A DNA stretch of 64,000 nucleotides from Gnetum montanum. Taxonomy: Eukaryota; Streptophyta; Gnetopsida; Gnetales; Gnetaceae. Positions within the stretch are counted from its first letter, which is position 1, and each line of letters begins with the position of its first letter. The notes under the pieces were generated by a model. The model was not told the DNA's origin and ran no database searches. It saw only the letters and a list, made by a program, of their open reading frames with translations. The stretch covers positions 61,718 through 125,717 of the forward strand of contig MNCI01027001.1 in the NCBI GenBank assembly GCA_015680685.1, read 5' to 3'. Of this stretch, positions 23,395-35,496 are shown piece by piece. The translations under genes were made by a program, and so were the position numbers.

Positions 23395-24317
23395 TAATGA
23401 GTCATGGTTGGCTGCATCGACGAAGCCTCATTAACTAAGCCTCATCAACTAGGCCTCGTCGATGCGACCCCATCGACACATTGTTTCATGCATTGACACA
23501 GCCCTATCAACATAGGGTCTATTTTTTACTTATAAATACATGCTTACTAGCTACATTTATGGCATTAAATTAATAGTAGTAGTTGAACTCTTGTAGTTTG
23601 TTCATTTGAAAGTTAGAATATTTCTCTCAAGTGCCTGTAGCATGAGTCTTGAGTGTATAGATCTTTATTTGATCACTATTGTACCTGAGCATGACAGTGT
23701 GTGTGGCAATAAAGATGAACTTCTTGATAAGCTTTGTAGCATTCTAGATAGTTTAAATGTTTCATTTATGCATTTAATACTCTCAGTTACTTATTCAGTT
23801 CTTTCCAGTGATTAAGCTAATTAGGTAATTAAGTGAGATAAGCTAAATAGATTAATTATATAAGTACGACTGCTTCAAGCATAACACGCATCTGCTTGGT
23901 AATCCTAGCAACGTTATTGCTTGGTGCACCCAATGGTGTAGCACTTGGTAACCCAATAGTGGATACGTCAGTTCAAGATGTGTACGGAAAGTGGGACCAA
24001 ATGCTTATGTTAGGACTAGTTAGAGATTAGTTACTTAGTTAATTTAGATTAATCATTAAATTACTTTATCTCTCTCTTCAAAGAACCAAATGACATAAAA
24101 TATAAAATGACAAAAATCATATGCCTCGATTACACTTAACCATACCTTTGTACTTCACAAGTGTCATTGGGAAGACAACAAATGATCTTAGGACAAGATT
24201 CACTCCCTAGAAGACTAGCGCACCGAAAGCCAAGAAGTCCATGAAATTCGACTGGATCATGCATGAACACTTTATGATTCGTATGGTTGGGTGTAGGGGT
24301 ACTTCAACTATTCATCA
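23395..24317 (+). mobile_element. 5' LTR of element D
   Basis: This LTR runs from TAATGAGTCATGG to TTCATCA. U3 begins with repeated CpG-bearing words (CATCGACG, GCCTCATCAACTAGGCC, 23,413-23,517). A TATA box TATAAATA lies at 23,531-23,538. It matches the right LTR at 45,670-46,544 over its whole length, with many transitions. Confidence 0.92.
23531..23538 (+). promoter_or_regulatory. TATA box of element D LTR
   Basis: TATAAATA follows the CpG-rich U3 words and is preserved at 45,791-45,798 in the right LTR. Confidence 0.7.
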
Positions 24318-24318
24318 T

Positions 24319-24336
24319 TGGTGCCATTGCTGGGAA
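24319..24336 (+). promoter_or_regulatory. Primer-binding site (tRNA-Asp type), element D
   Basis: TGGTGCCATTGCTGGGAA begins two bases after the LTR end. It differs from the complement of a plant tRNA-Asp 3' end (TGGCGCCGTTGCCGGGGA) only by transitions. It would prime minus-strand DNA synthesis. Confidence 0.75.
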
Positions 24337-24469
24337 CTTTTGTTTGTTGAAACGTGTGCCATTTAGGTTTAGTGAATATTATTAATATCATTGGACGAAC
24401 CCAAGGTCAACATCACTTCCACACAACCTATAATTACAAAAGCACACTAATCATTTTATTTGTAGCAAA

Positions 24470-26790
24470 ATGTCTTTTTCCCACATGTATGAAGATGTCA
24501 AATCGTTGATTCCATAAGAGTCTAAAGTGGTATATACTCATCCATAAGAGTCTTTTTCCAACATCATATTACCCCCCACCCCCCTCCCCCCAATCAATCT
24601 ATGCTAGGGATGCTCTTTCAAACTCTTAAAAAGTTGGACATCCTAAATCTTCATAAAGAATACATTGTGAATGGTTATGACACTCATGACTACCTTTCAA
24701 CTGAAACACAACATAGGAGAGATCGACACCAAGCGAAGCACCATGAATTTATGAAGGGGAAACACTTCACTAATCCTTTGTCCCTACTAAACTAAGACAA
24801 CAATGTGGACCCTCCCCTTGAGGGTTCCCAACATGAAGATTCTTCATCCTTTGTTGTTCGTGATGAGGGTGTGACTCTGAACCTGTGATCCACTATTCAT
24901 AAACTAGGTTAAAAAAAAGTGACAATTAAGGTAGGGACTCGAGTAAACATCACAATGGCAAGAGATCTAAGGATGATGGTCATAATGAGTGAAGAGGTGG
25001 TTGTGCACATCATGGTGGTAGTGGTGGTCCACCTTCCTCTTCATCCTCTTCATCTGATTCCAAACATTTCTTTTCATCATCTAGTTTTGATAAAAGCTGC
25101 TAGAGAAATAATCATGAAGAAGGTGATCAGTAGGACAACAATGATTATAGAGCCCACCAAGAATGTTGGGGCAACAAAGGACACCATCAGAGACAACATA
25201 ATAATGATGATGATGACCCTCGATTGGCAATTCGAATCATGCTTAACATTGTAGAGGTAGTAAAGATTCCAACTAGGCATGTGAAGGATAGTTGAATCAA
25301 GCACTTAGACATGAACAATATTCCAAGATTTAAGGGGGGATACAACTCTAATCCACAAGATCATCTACAAGCTTTCCACAATGCTTGCCCCTCATAGAAC
25401 ATTGAAAATGACTAGCAGAAACTCAAGCTATTCCCTAGGACAATCATCAAGCTAAAAGCTGGTACTAGTCCTTGGAGTTAGAATCCATTTGCCAATGAAG
25501 AAACATGTTAGAACTATTTAATGATAAATACCAAACATACTCCAGAGTGCCTTACCTAAGAAGGAAAATCTAGGGCTAGAAACAAGGAACACATGAACCC
25601 TTGGATGCCACCATGAGTAGATATTATTCACTCTTACACTGATACCCTAGCCATGGTTATTCTCAAAGGGAGTAACTCCACGACATCATATATGGAATCA
25701 GAGCAGAAACTATGTATGCCCAAGGTAGATTATCTGAACTGAGAGCTCATTAGATCTAAGGCTAATAGAGAAAGTAGCAAAAGAAGAAGGTGAGTTACAA
25801 AAAAGGGAAAGTATAGAAGAATATAATAGAAACCCTTCCATTAGGAAAAGGGAGGTTCAATTTTGTGACGAGTCACCACTCGATGAAGTGGTGAACAGGA
25901 AAACCTTGCCCATACAAAAATCTATCTCTAATATTTCAACAAAGGTTGATAAGTTATGGGAAACTTTGGATGAAAAGTTTCAAATCACTATGAAGATTGC
26001 TGAAGCACCCAAAGAATAGAATAGTGATCGTGAATGCAAGAGACAAAAAGAAGCTGAATGTGCCTACCAAAGAGGTAAAGGCAAGGCTGCTGCAGTAGAA
26101 GAAGTTGTGGAAACCAACTCTGATGATGATTCTGGTTGTGACATCTGTCAATACAAACACCCAAAGGGGTGTTGCCCTGTGGTTTCACACTTACAAGGGT
26201 CTAGGATATACACATTGAATCCTTAACTAGCATGTAGGAAAGCATCCAGACAATTACCTTATCCTTAAGGCAATCCAAGGTAGTTCCACTAGCAACAATA
26301 AGCTTATTACCCAAGTGGAGCTCCACCACAACCATATGAGCAAATACCTATAGTACCATCACCCACAATCATGGGAAATTCCATCACCAAGGTAGTAGTA
26401 CCCTTATAGGTAACTAGATCCATACAAGTATTATGTTCAGCAACCTATTTCTCCATGAAGTTTTACGAGCCACGCCTCATCTCAGCATCACTATTATCCT
26501 TTGGAGTACCATTAAACACATTCACCATCTACTCAGGGAGAGAAACCATATCCATACCACCCTCTGCATTCATCTGCACACATCCCTCCACCCTTAACCT
26601 AGTTACCTCCTACTCCATCCATGTAGGATGAAATTCCTCCATAGCCATAGTAATGAAATGCTACTAGGGTTGTACATTCACAACTGACTTTTCAGCCAAG
26701 TGGTTCGAACAATCATTTCAAGAAACAACCATTTTTCCAACCCAACAATCCTCCCAAACCCTCATAACCTAATGTGGCTAGTCACCCTGT
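24470..26790 (+). pseudogene. gag, element D
   Basis: The start is the ATG at 24,470 (MSFSHMYEDVKSL). A low-complexity His/Ser/Asp-rich linker is readable at about 24,940-25,240 (PPSSSSSSSDS). The retrotransposon Gag capsid domain follows: IPRFKGGYNSNPQDHLQAFH at about 25,322-25,382, then QKLKLFPRTI. The C-terminus has a basic KGK segment and an atypical knuckle CDICQYKHPKGCC (26,137-26,175). Gag would form the intracellular particle. Numerous TAG/TAA stops and frame changes disable it. The gag of element E shows the same order and the same knuckle. Confidence 0.8.
26137..26175 (+). other. Atypical zinc-knuckle motif in gag, element D
   Basis: The motif reads C-D-I-C-Q-Y-K-H-P-K-G-C-C, spacing C-X2-C-X3-H-X3-C. 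The canonical knuckle is C-X2-C-X4-H-X4-C. Element E has C-E-I-C-K-Y-D-H-P-K-V-C-C, so the spacing is a family trait and not decay. Confidence 0.7.
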
Positions 26791-27475
26791 ATCTCTAACA
26801 CCCTCATCCTCTACATCAAATACATTCAAGTACCCTTCAAACCAAGTGCCACCTCAAATCTGCACTGTGATGCTAACTCATGTTGTTTTTGATTGGATCA
26901 AGGCTAGCAATCTTTCCATGAAAATATCTGACCTAGGAAGTCCTCTCATTTACTTCTATATTACTAAACATGAGCCATATAAGGCTCTTCTTGATTCTAG
27001 TTTTAGTATTAATCTCATCTGCCATGACATGTACAAAGCTTGGAACCTACTACCTCTCAAGAAGAGCAACATCCATTTAGAATTGGCAAATCAATCAATC
27101 ACTATTTCTTTGGGATTAGTGGAGGATATTATAACCACAGTTTGTGGATGATCCTATCCTATCGATTTTCTAGTGATCAATGTTAAAAACTACAAAGGTG
27201 ACTTCCCCATCATTATGGAAATGACTTGGTTAAGCATAGTAGATGTGCATATGGGTATAAGGGACCTCTTCTTGGAAATCTCCAAAGAAAATGAATTTGG
27301 ACATTTAGAGAAGCATGTTCCATGTATTGCATACAACGATAATAGGTGTAATTACATGAAAAAGCTCTATTCCATCAAAAGTACATTCATTAAAGCATAC
27401 AATCATTGTGCACATGAATAAGATATCCAAAGGTGCCTATACACAATGGCCACAAAATAGGAGGGCACCCAGTGG
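26791..27475 (+). pseudogene. Aspartic protease, element D
   Basis: The segment MLTHVVFDWIKASNL leads to GSPLIYFYI and the active-site region KALLDSSFSINLI (26,980-27,020). Element E reads ALLDSGF here, so one active-site residue is altered in D. LELANQSITISLGLVEDI and DFLVINVKN follow, then DFPIIMEMTWLSIVD, where relatives have the I-x-G-R-x-W-L pattern; the Gly and Arg are lost. One TGA (27,151) splits the frame. The domain sits between gag and RT, as in other Ty3/gypsy elements. Confidence 0.82.
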
Positions 27476-28720
27476 TTGATAACTAACTTAGATAGTAGCA
27501 CACTATGCATGGAACTAACTAAAAGCCTAACATGTGTTTATGTCAAAGGCATGGATGAAATTGAGCAAGTTCATCATCAACTGTCTGATGATGAAGATGA
27601 TGATACCTCTTGGGGAGAGTTAGAAATCCCTAATAACTTCAAGCAGGAGCCCCTAGAGTTGAAAAGTCTACTAGCTAGCATGAAGTATGCATTTTTAAAT
27701 AATGGAAAGCTAGTCATAATCAATGCCAAACTTGCTTCTAAATAAAAAGAAAAGCTGTTACAAGTGGTTAACAAGTGGCCAATAGACTTTGCTTAGTTAT
27801 ATCCTAAGCTAACTGGAATCAATCCAAGAATATGCTAGCATTGCATTTACACCAACTTGGCCATGAAGCCAAGAAGGTAGCTACAGAGGTAGCTAAATCC
27901 CAAATTAAAGCAGATTGTCAAGGAGGAAATAAAACAACTCCTTAAAGCAAGGTTCATCTATCCCATCATAGATAGTGAGTGGGTTAGCCCACTCATAATT
28001 ATGCCAAAGAAAGGTGGCAAGTGGTGGATTTGCATCAACTTTAGGCTGTTGAATATGACAACATTTAAGGACCATTTTCCATTGCCATTTGTGGATCAAG
28101 TGTTGGACACCATATCTGGGCATTGCTATTATAGCTTCTTGGATAGTTATAGTGGTTATAACCAAATCCAAATTATGCCAGAAGATCAGGCCAAGAAAAC
28201 ATTCACAAGTTTCTAGGGGACTTTTGCATATTGTAAGATGCCATTTGATCTATGCAATGCCCTTGCAACATTTCAATGCCTGGTCCTTAGTATTTTCCAA
28301 CAATAGATTGGTAGTGGGGTAGAAATATTTATGGATGATTTCTCTACCTATGGAACTACGTTTGAGCAAGCCCTAGACCACCTTGACCAAGTACTAAAAT
28401 GATGTGTTGAAACAAACCTCAAACTTAATTAGTAGAAAAGCCATCTAGTGGTCTAGGAGGGCATAGTGCTAGGGCACCGAATTTCATAAAAAGGGATTGA
28501 GGTAGAACTGGAGAAGATAAGGGTCATCTATGGTGCCAACTAGAGATAGTTAAAGATGTTCAATCATTCCTTGGATATACTAGCTACTACTGGCGATTCA
28601 TAGAGAATTTCTTTAAGATCACAAAGCTATTGATTGAACTTAAGAAGAAAGATGCTTCATTCATCTAGACCAAGGAATGTGAACATGCATTCCAAAAATT
28701 AAAAGACAAACTCATAGAAA
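27476..28720 (+). pseudogene. Reverse transcriptase, element D
   Basis: The pre-RT segment WGELEIPNNFKQEPLELK is followed by IMPKKGGKWWICINFRLLN, PFVDQVLDTISGHCYY, YSGYNQIQIMPEDQAKK, the LCNA segment and the catalytic EIFMDDFSTYG (28,325-28,355), which keeps both aspartates. The connection FLGYTSYYWRFIENF follows. Stops and frameshifts are present, for example TAG at 28,216 and 28,437. It is closely related to the RT of B and E. Confidence 0.9.
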
Positions 28721-29345
28721 CTCCAATTCTATGGGCACTAGATTGGTCCAAACCATTCCACATAATGACAGATGCCTCTAATTATGCCTTAGGAGCTATG
28801 CTTATGCAGTTGAATGATATTGAAATGTCCATATTACATCCACTACATGAGCCAAGGTATTGTGGGTGCACAATTAAATTACACCATAACTGAAAAAGAA
28901 TTAATGGCAGTGGTGTATGATCTTAAAAATTTCAGATACTATGTGCTTGGTTATAAGGTATTTATGCACACAGACCACAATGCCATCTACTTCCTAATGA
29001 ATAAGCCAATGGTGAACCCTCATATCATATGGTGGTTCATGATCTTGTAGGAATTCGATCTTACAATGATAGATCGGAAAGGGACTAACAATGTGGTCAC
29101 TGACCATCTCTCTCAACTAAGATGGGATAACAAAGAGGAGGAGAGTCTACTCTTTGATCAATTTCTAGATAGACTCCTCTTTATAGGGGTGATAAATAAT
29201 CAAGTGCAAAAGGGACTTAGAATGTGGTCACTAATCATCTCTCTCAACTAAGATGGGATAACAAAGAGGAGGAGAGTCTACTATCTTATCAATTTCCAAA
29301 TAAACTTCTCTTTATAGGGGTGATAAATGACCAAGTGCCCACAGA
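28721..29345 (+). pseudogene. RNase H, element D
   Basis: TDASNYALGAML carries the first catalytic Asp (about 28,768-28,805). NYTITEKELMAVVYDLKNF and HTDHNAIYFLMNKP follow, then MIDRKGTNNVVTDHLSQLRW. The last segment is present twice because of a 131-bp tandem duplication, which shifts the frame and breaks the link to integrase. Confidence 0.88.
29081..29342. repeat. 131-bp tandem duplication in pol, element D
   Basis: The unit 29,081-29,211 recurs at 29,212-29,342 with a few differences. The core AACTAAGATGGGATAACAAA and TTTATAGGGGTGATAAAT are present in both. The length is not a multiple of three, so it disrupts the polyprotein. Elements B and E have one copy. Confidence 0.9.
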
Positions 29346-30609
29346 AAAAAAATGGTATGATGGCATGCTCACTTACCTTCTCACTCAAAAGATATCACAA
29401 GGTTTGGACTTTAGGAAGAAACAATAGTTTTTTCATTAGGAAAAGTACTTCATGGAAATCAATGGAGGCCTAGCTTGTTGGTGTGTCCCTAATACAGATT
29501 AACTATGCATTCTCTTGCAGAGGCCACTATGCAGGGAGACACATGGCTATAAAGATCCTAATGGCAGGATACCATTGGCCTACAATCTTTAGGGATGCCT
29601 ACTAGTTTGTCCAATCTTGTGAATGCTATCAACAAGATGGTGGGATAACCACTTGAATGGAGGGTCCTCAACAGTGGATTCAACCACTAGAGCCCTTTAA
29701 CATATGGGGCATTGACTTCATGGGTCCCATCACACCCATGTCCAATGGAAAGATGTATATCATCGTAGCAGTCAACTACTGCACAAAATGGGCAGAAGTA
29801 GCAGTCATCATCGATTGTACATCATCCACTACTGCTAGATTTGTACAACAACATGTTGCAAATAGGTTTGGGGTGCCACGTGCACTAATCTCTAATAATG
29901 GAACTCACTTTACCAATGCCACTTTTGAAAACTTATGCAACGCTTGGGGGTTGAACATAAATTAACAACACCCTATCACCCCCAAGCCAATGGTCAAGCA
30001 AAGGTAACTAATAGGGATATCACAATGATCCTAACAAGAACCATTAGTAAATATAAAAGAGATTGGAGCACAAAACTCAACAATGCCCTTTAGGTCTATG
30101 ACTTAACATGGAAACTTCCTATTGGCTACTTCCCCTATGAGCTAGTGTATGAAAAACTTCCAATGCTCCCAATTCAATCCAAGCTCTATACACTCTCAAT
30201 AGCCTATGATCTAAATCTTAACCTAAGTCCAGCACAGAAAGAAAGGCTTATCAACCTCAACATGCTAGATGAAAACTAATTAGTGGCCATATCTTTGAAT
30301 GAGGTGCACAAGGTATTTAACAAGCAACGTCATAACCTCAAAATACAAAAATTGAAATTTCAACAAGGCGATAAGGTTCTCTACTTGAACCCCACACATG
30401 TACCCCAGAAGATAAAGTTCCAAATGTTGCGGGAAGGACCTTATATAATTGATCAAACCTTTTCCTTTGGAACCATGTTAATCTACAAGCCTGAGAGCCC
30501 AAATAAAAGGCAATTGGTCAACTTCCAATAAGTGAAACCTTTCATAGAACCAAGACAAGCTAGTACAACTACCACCTCAACAAATGGACAACCATGTTTA
30601 ATTTTTTAG
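29346..30609 (+). pseudogene. Integrase, element D
   Basis: The N-terminal zinc-binding part is damaged: a deletion near 29,520 relative to element B removes part of the DAHKGPYGGHY segment. CECYQQD-like cysteines survive near 29,620. The core is well preserved: PFNIWGIDFMGPITP (first Asp, about 29,700-29,735), VNYCTKWAEVAV, VANRFGVPRALIS, then NNGTHFTNATF (the second Asp is now Asn). The C-terminal part KLKFQQGDKVLYLNP and GPYIIDQTF resembles the chromatin/DNA-binding tail of plant gypsy integrases. The pol frame ends near 30,609. Confidence 0.88.
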
Positions 30610-30625
30610 ATCTCCTCCTTCCAAC

Positions 30626-30647
30626 TCAGTCATGGGGGAGATGGCCA
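30626..30647 (+). promoter_or_regulatory. Internal polypurine-tract-like motif, element D
   Basis: CAGTCATGGGGGAGATGGCC lies within 40 bp of the end of pol. It resembles the terminal tract at 45,657-45,669 (GTGGGGGTATGA) and is matched in B and E. Confidence 0.55.
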
Positions 30648-32667
30648 TCCATGCTAACCATCCATATGGCTCCTTAGTTTTTCACTTTTTGTTTTACACA
30701 TTTTTATTTTATACTTTGTTGATTTTTATCTTTTTCTTTGGTTTTTGATTCTATTGGTTTTCTCAATTTTCTTACAACATCATTAGTATGTTTTATCTTT
30801 CTTGAACAATTTATACTTTTTTTGTATATTTTACTTTATTATGTTTTTGTATGTCATTTTTCATCATTTTTGCAAATAAAAGTGCTTTATTATCATAAGA
30901 CACAATGCTACTGTTGTTGTTTACTAATGATGGTTTATGCTTAATGTTGTGATTGTCAATGTTAGGTTTCTATTTTTGAATTCTAGTGTCTAATAACTTT
31001 GACATGGTATATTTTTCATGGAATAGGTAGTGAGTCCATGACATCCACTCATTCACAAACTTTATGGTTTTTCTTGTTTTGGAAGTTTGAGGTCCCTTCC
31101 ATTAGAGAAACTTTTAAAAAATTGATGACCTTGGTAGTTTCCAAAATTGGGAAGGATTCAAAGGTTTGTACAGGGTGTGACTTCAAAGAGACTCAATGCT
31201 CTTTGTACTCCTCTACTTGCTTGGCTACTTGAGTGTTTTCATTGACTACTTACTATTCCATGTTCCAATAATGAGAAGTCAAATAAAGTCTTTACATAGT
31301 GTGGTTCCCATCCAAAGAGAAAAAGAAAAAGAAAACATGATGGAAATTCAAAGCACACCCTTAGACAAATAAACGGGCTACAAGTACTGGTTATGGAACT
31401 AGAAAGACATGTTACCCATGCCTGAAAGTCCCCTCTAACTAAGGCCCTATCTCACTTCCTACTTCTCTTTTCTTCTCTTTGTGGAATGGTGGTTGTTTGT
31501 GGGAGCACTCTTGTGTCTCAAGGGGGTGGATTAGTCTTGGAAGGTGATGTGAAGTCATTAAAGAGGTTGGTTTTGGTCTAGACTAAGGATGAATCTTCTT
31601 ATGTCATTTTAAACACAAACTTCATAAGGGACTTCTTATGACCTTAATTTGGGATTTCATCCCACATTTTCAGTCATTGATCTATGCTACCATAACTCAC
31701 CTCACTACCAATTTCTATGTTATGCTCACTTAATTTGATGTATTGGAATTCTTGGATAAATTCTTCCAGGTTAATCCTTAACTTTTTATGACCATTAAAT
31801 CAACTGTGGGATCCATAGAATTCTGAGTTGAGGTTATGCAAGGACAAAAAAGAGCATGTGGCTACTATGGGGAGGATCCACTTGCATATCTCATGGTTTG
31901 GATAATTAAGTCCCTAACCTTAGACATTGCTATAGTCCTATCTTTCGCATATTCCATTGTGTATCCTACTCAGTGCTTTTTAAACTTTCATTAAATTCAT
32001 TCTCCAAATCATTTTCTCATATTTCTAAACTTATGAGCTCTAAAACCCTCTTCTACAATTTTCATCCTAATCATGGCTTCTTGAGCTTCAATTTGACCCC
32101 AATTTCACTCAAAAATTCCTTGTATTTTGGAAGTTTTGACCAAGTCAATGAAAGTCAATGGTGGCCAACAACCATGTCAACTAGGCCTAGTCAATGCAGT
32201 CGACCTAATCAACTAGGCCCCATCAATGCATGTCAAAAACTCTATATATACCACCGCATACTTTGTAATTTTTTTACATTTGCTTCATAACAAGAGGGAA
32301 GTTTTTGTCATTTTTCAAAGCCCATAAATTCTCAACCATTTGTCCAAATCACTTCGTTCTTTGATCCTGCAGCTACTAGAGGTAAGCTCTTCATCATGGG
32401 GGCTGCAAACCTTAAGCTTTCCAAAGAAATTTTTTTTTTTTTTTGAAAATTTTTCTAACTTCCCCAAAGGATTAATGAATATAATGATAAGAAACCATCA
32501 AATTTTGAGAGTTAACCATTCCAACACCCTTTGAAATGGCTTATTAACATTCAAACATAAATAAAATAATGATTAAAATTGATTAAATTAGCCATAATTA
32601 CAACTTAGCCAAGTGTAACTATCCTAAGGAGATAAGATATCCCAATTATTTCATGTTATACAACAAT
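30648..32667 (+). other. Conserved non-coding spacer between pol and ORF3, element D
   Basis: About 2 kb without a supportable gene; it starts T-rich. The conserved block GAAAGACATGTTACCCATGC lies at 31,403-31,422, and AAGTCCCCTCTAACTAAGGC just after it. At 32,167-32,250 it contains words of the D LTR U3 (CAACTAGGCCTAGTCAATGC, CAACTAGGCCCCATCAATGC) followed by CTATATATACC. Short open frames here are not conserved in B or E. Confidence 0.65.
32243..32250 (+). promoter_or_regulatory. TATA-like box in a U3-like block upstream of ORF3
   Basis: TATATATA lies 450 bp before the ORF3 ATG, directly after words shared with the U3 of the element's own LTR. A cryptic internal promoter is possible; it is not proven. 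Confidence 0.3.
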
Positions 32668-32697
32668 TGCTAACCCATGATCATGTTGTGATTACAG
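32668..32697 (+). promoter_or_regulatory. Putative 3' splice site of ORF3, element D
   Basis: TGCTAAC (32,668-32,674, branch A at 32,673) and GATTACAG end in an AG at 32,696-32,697, immediately before the ORF3 ATG. The spacing of 24 nt from branch A to the G equals that in B and E. Confidence 0.55.
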
Positions 32698-34661
32698 ATG
32701 GCACCAAGACCAAAATGACCGTAGGAAGGAGAACCCTCTCAACCAAAGGAGAAATGGCCCAAAACTAGAAGGGGACAATAAGAGCAAGCTCAGGAGCCAC
32801 CAGAGGCAACCCATGCAATGGGACCTCTTTGAGAAGAGCCTGAAGTGGAATCTATTTGATAGATTCTCGAAGAAGAAGTGCCAACAAAACAATTGTAGCA
32901 AGGGGAAGCACTAGGACCTATACCAAGGCTTGAAGTCACTCTAACACAAGCTTGCCTTCATACCATCAGGCCTCATGAGATCCAATGCTTAGTTCTCTAG
33001 GAACTGAACTTCGGGTCATTTTTAGAGCATACTTCAGCAGAGGTGAAAACACAATTGCAAACCTCTCCTATGTGGCCAATCATCACTTCGAGGGGGAGTG
33101 GTACATGGGAGAGATGTATCTCTTCTGGAATAACAAAAGGCTAGACTCCACAATGAAAATCAAGGATATTCAAGTGTCCTACTTAGTTGAAGTTATCACA
33201 CATGCTCTGGGGCTACTTGATACTAGGACACAACTGACAGAGCTATTAACACAAGCTAACCCTAAGACCAAAAAGAAGTAGACCTAGTGGTGTTACAGGG
33301 TCAACCATAAGGAGTTTAACATGCTCACACTAGCTAAACACATATACTTCAAAATCATGGCCTAGCACCTCAATCCAATGATGAGTCCTAGCAAGGTGAT
33401 TGCCATTTTTACCTGAGCATGCACCACTCTAAGCAGGAGGTTTCTAGCAAACCTTTCACAACTGATCTATTTAGAGATCAAGAAACACTTTAAAGAAAAT
33501 GAACATGGAAGTAAAACCCTACATTTTTCATGCCTCATCCAAAAACTTTGTAAAAGGAAAAGGATCATTTGCTATGCAAGTGACATAATTAGGCATGCTC
33601 CTTTAACCTCATGGTCTGAAACGATGAAGGACAAGACACCTACCATGACTAAAGAAGGGGAGCAGTAGCCGCCACCTCCATCACCTACTCAAGAAACAAA
33701 GCTGAAGGCCTACATAGCCATTGAGTGCTTGCAAAAATCTAAGAATAGCTCTTGCATGAGCAAGAGCAACGTGCAAGAACAAGTGGCAGAGATCCATCCA
33801 TATTTTGACTTGCTATCAGTCATCTTAATGAGGTGGCTCAGACAATTATCTAAATAGAAAGAGGTGGCTCAATATTCTTTGCCCAACGAATGTAGTTTCC
33901 CACAAGGTCAAATCCCAATGCCTAAGAGGTGACAATGTCTTTATCTCAACATCATTTATTCCCAAAAATCTCTTGGAATGCCACCTCATTTTCGATGCAG
34001 TTGGAGGAGGGTAAGGGGGAAACTGTGTTAGTGATGTAGCCCCAAGGATAGGAGACTACTGTAGCAGTTAATGCACCTTTGTCATCTGTACTAGACATAT
34101 CTGCACTTCAAGATGTGCAAACATTCGTAGGTATGGTCAATGGAAGATTGAATGTAGCCTAGCATAAAGAATTGCTAGATCAACTGGTAGGGATCGGGTA
34201 ACCAATTCCAAATATCTTTTATTTTTTGGACAACATCACTGTAACCCAGTCGGAGCTGCTGGAAGCAAAGGGCAAGTACATCATCCTGGAGAGGCAACTT
34301 GAAATGGCCCAAGCACAAAACCAATGCTTGGTCATGAAAGTTGCTAAAATGTGTGCCTATTTTGCCAATCCTACACTCCTTAACCTAGCAACAACCAAAG
34401 ATGAAGCCTTTCAATAGCTTCAAGAATGACTAAAAAAAGCTGAGGAGGAAATAGTAATGACCATCTTCAACTAGTCTATAATAAAAGAAAAAACCTACTT
34501 AGTTCAAAAGGACTTGGTTCAGATGTGCTAGGAAAATGAATCATTTACTGCAGAAAATCATCGCCTGTGCAATGTTGATACACAGAAGCAACAAATGCAA
34601 GAATTTATTCATCAATAGTAGGCGTAACTCACCAGGGTAAATACTAAGTTGAGAAAATTGG
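32698..34661 (+). pseudogene. ORF3 first part, element D (split by element E)
   Basis: The ATG at 32,698 follows the splice-site AG and gives MAPRPK before the first stop. HAMGPL, FEGEWYMGEMYLFWNNKRLD (about 33,090-33,150), MKIKDIQVSYL, MLTLAKHIYFKI, SQLIYLEIKKHFKENEHG and FSCLIQKLC (about 33,526) parallel ORF3 of element B. From about 34,230 the sequence is heptad-rich (SELLEAKGKYIILERQLEMA) and probably coiled coil. The protein occupies the place of env but has no visible signal peptide or transmembrane helix. The frame is interrupted by stops and then by element E after 34,661. Confidence 0.7.
34657..34661. repeat. Target-site duplication of element E, left copy
   Basis: ATTGG directly precedes the left LTR of E; the same five bases follow the right LTR at 44,594-44,598. 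Confidence 0.9.
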
Positions 34662-35479
34662 TGATGAGCGGTGAGGTACCCCTACACTCAACCATATGAA
34701 TACGAGCATTTCACGCATGATTCGGTCAAATTCCAAGGACTAAGTGCCTATGCACCTTTGTGGAACGATAACAGGTTGGTTAATCGTTGTCTTCCCAAAC
34801 TTACTTGTATGTCATAGTTGTATGGTTAAGTAAGCTTGAGGCATATCATTTTTATGGCTTTTATGTGTTTTATATCCTACACTAGTAAGGAGGGGGAGAG
34901 AGATAGCTAGGTAAATAATCTAATTTAACTACTTGTTAACTAAGTTCTAATTACTCCTAACACCAGTATCCGTTCCCACTTGCTATACACATCCTGAACC
35001 AGTGCCACACTGCTAGGATTACCAAATGCTAATTGTCACTGGGTTACCAAGCACTACATGCATGCTTGAAGTTATTATACTAAGTGTATTTAACTAAGAG
35101 AGTTGTATGGTGAGAGAAATCATTAATCAACTAAGAAAGCATTAAATAATAATTAACACTAATTAATCTATTCTGTATGCTACAAGGTTTATCATAAAGT
35201 TTGTCTTTATTGTCGTACACAAAGTGTGCTTAGGTACACAATGCTCGAATAAAGATCCATTCACTCTATGACTCCTACTGCAGGCACACAGAAATAATTC
35301 TAACTCTAGGGGGAAATGGCAAGAGTTTGGCTAAGGGGCTAACTATCTAATGGAAAACCAAGGGTGCTGCCTCTTATTTATAGGCAAAGAGACAGGCCGC
35401 GATATCGAGTATCTGACATCACATGGTTGGATTCAATATCGTGGATGCGATATCACAGATGCGATATCGCGGTTCATCA
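34662..35479 (-). mobile_element. 3' LTR of element E (left)
   Basis: On the minus strand it starts TGATGAACCGCGATATCGC and ends CACCGCTCATCA. U3 contains several GATATC-centred palindromic words (35,400-35,475). The TATA box TATAAATA is the complement of 35,375-35,382. R-U5 resembles that of element D, but U3 does not. Confidence 0.93.
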
Positions 35480-35496
35480 TACCCCCATGATTGAAT
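35480..35496 (-). promoter_or_regulatory. Terminal polypurine tract, element E
   Basis: The complement reads TCAATCATGGGGGTA directly before the LTR start TGATGA. It would prime plus-strand DNA synthesis. Confidence 0.7.

Noticed and set aside
24566-24592. C-rich run as a polypurine tract or LTR border
   Set aside because: It lies within the gag region of D, where it reads as proline codons, and no LTR end is nearby.
25688-25702. ATCAGAGC-like word as a tRNA-Met primer site
   Set aside because: It is inside the gag remnant of D. The real primer site, next to the LTR, is of the tRNA-Asp type.
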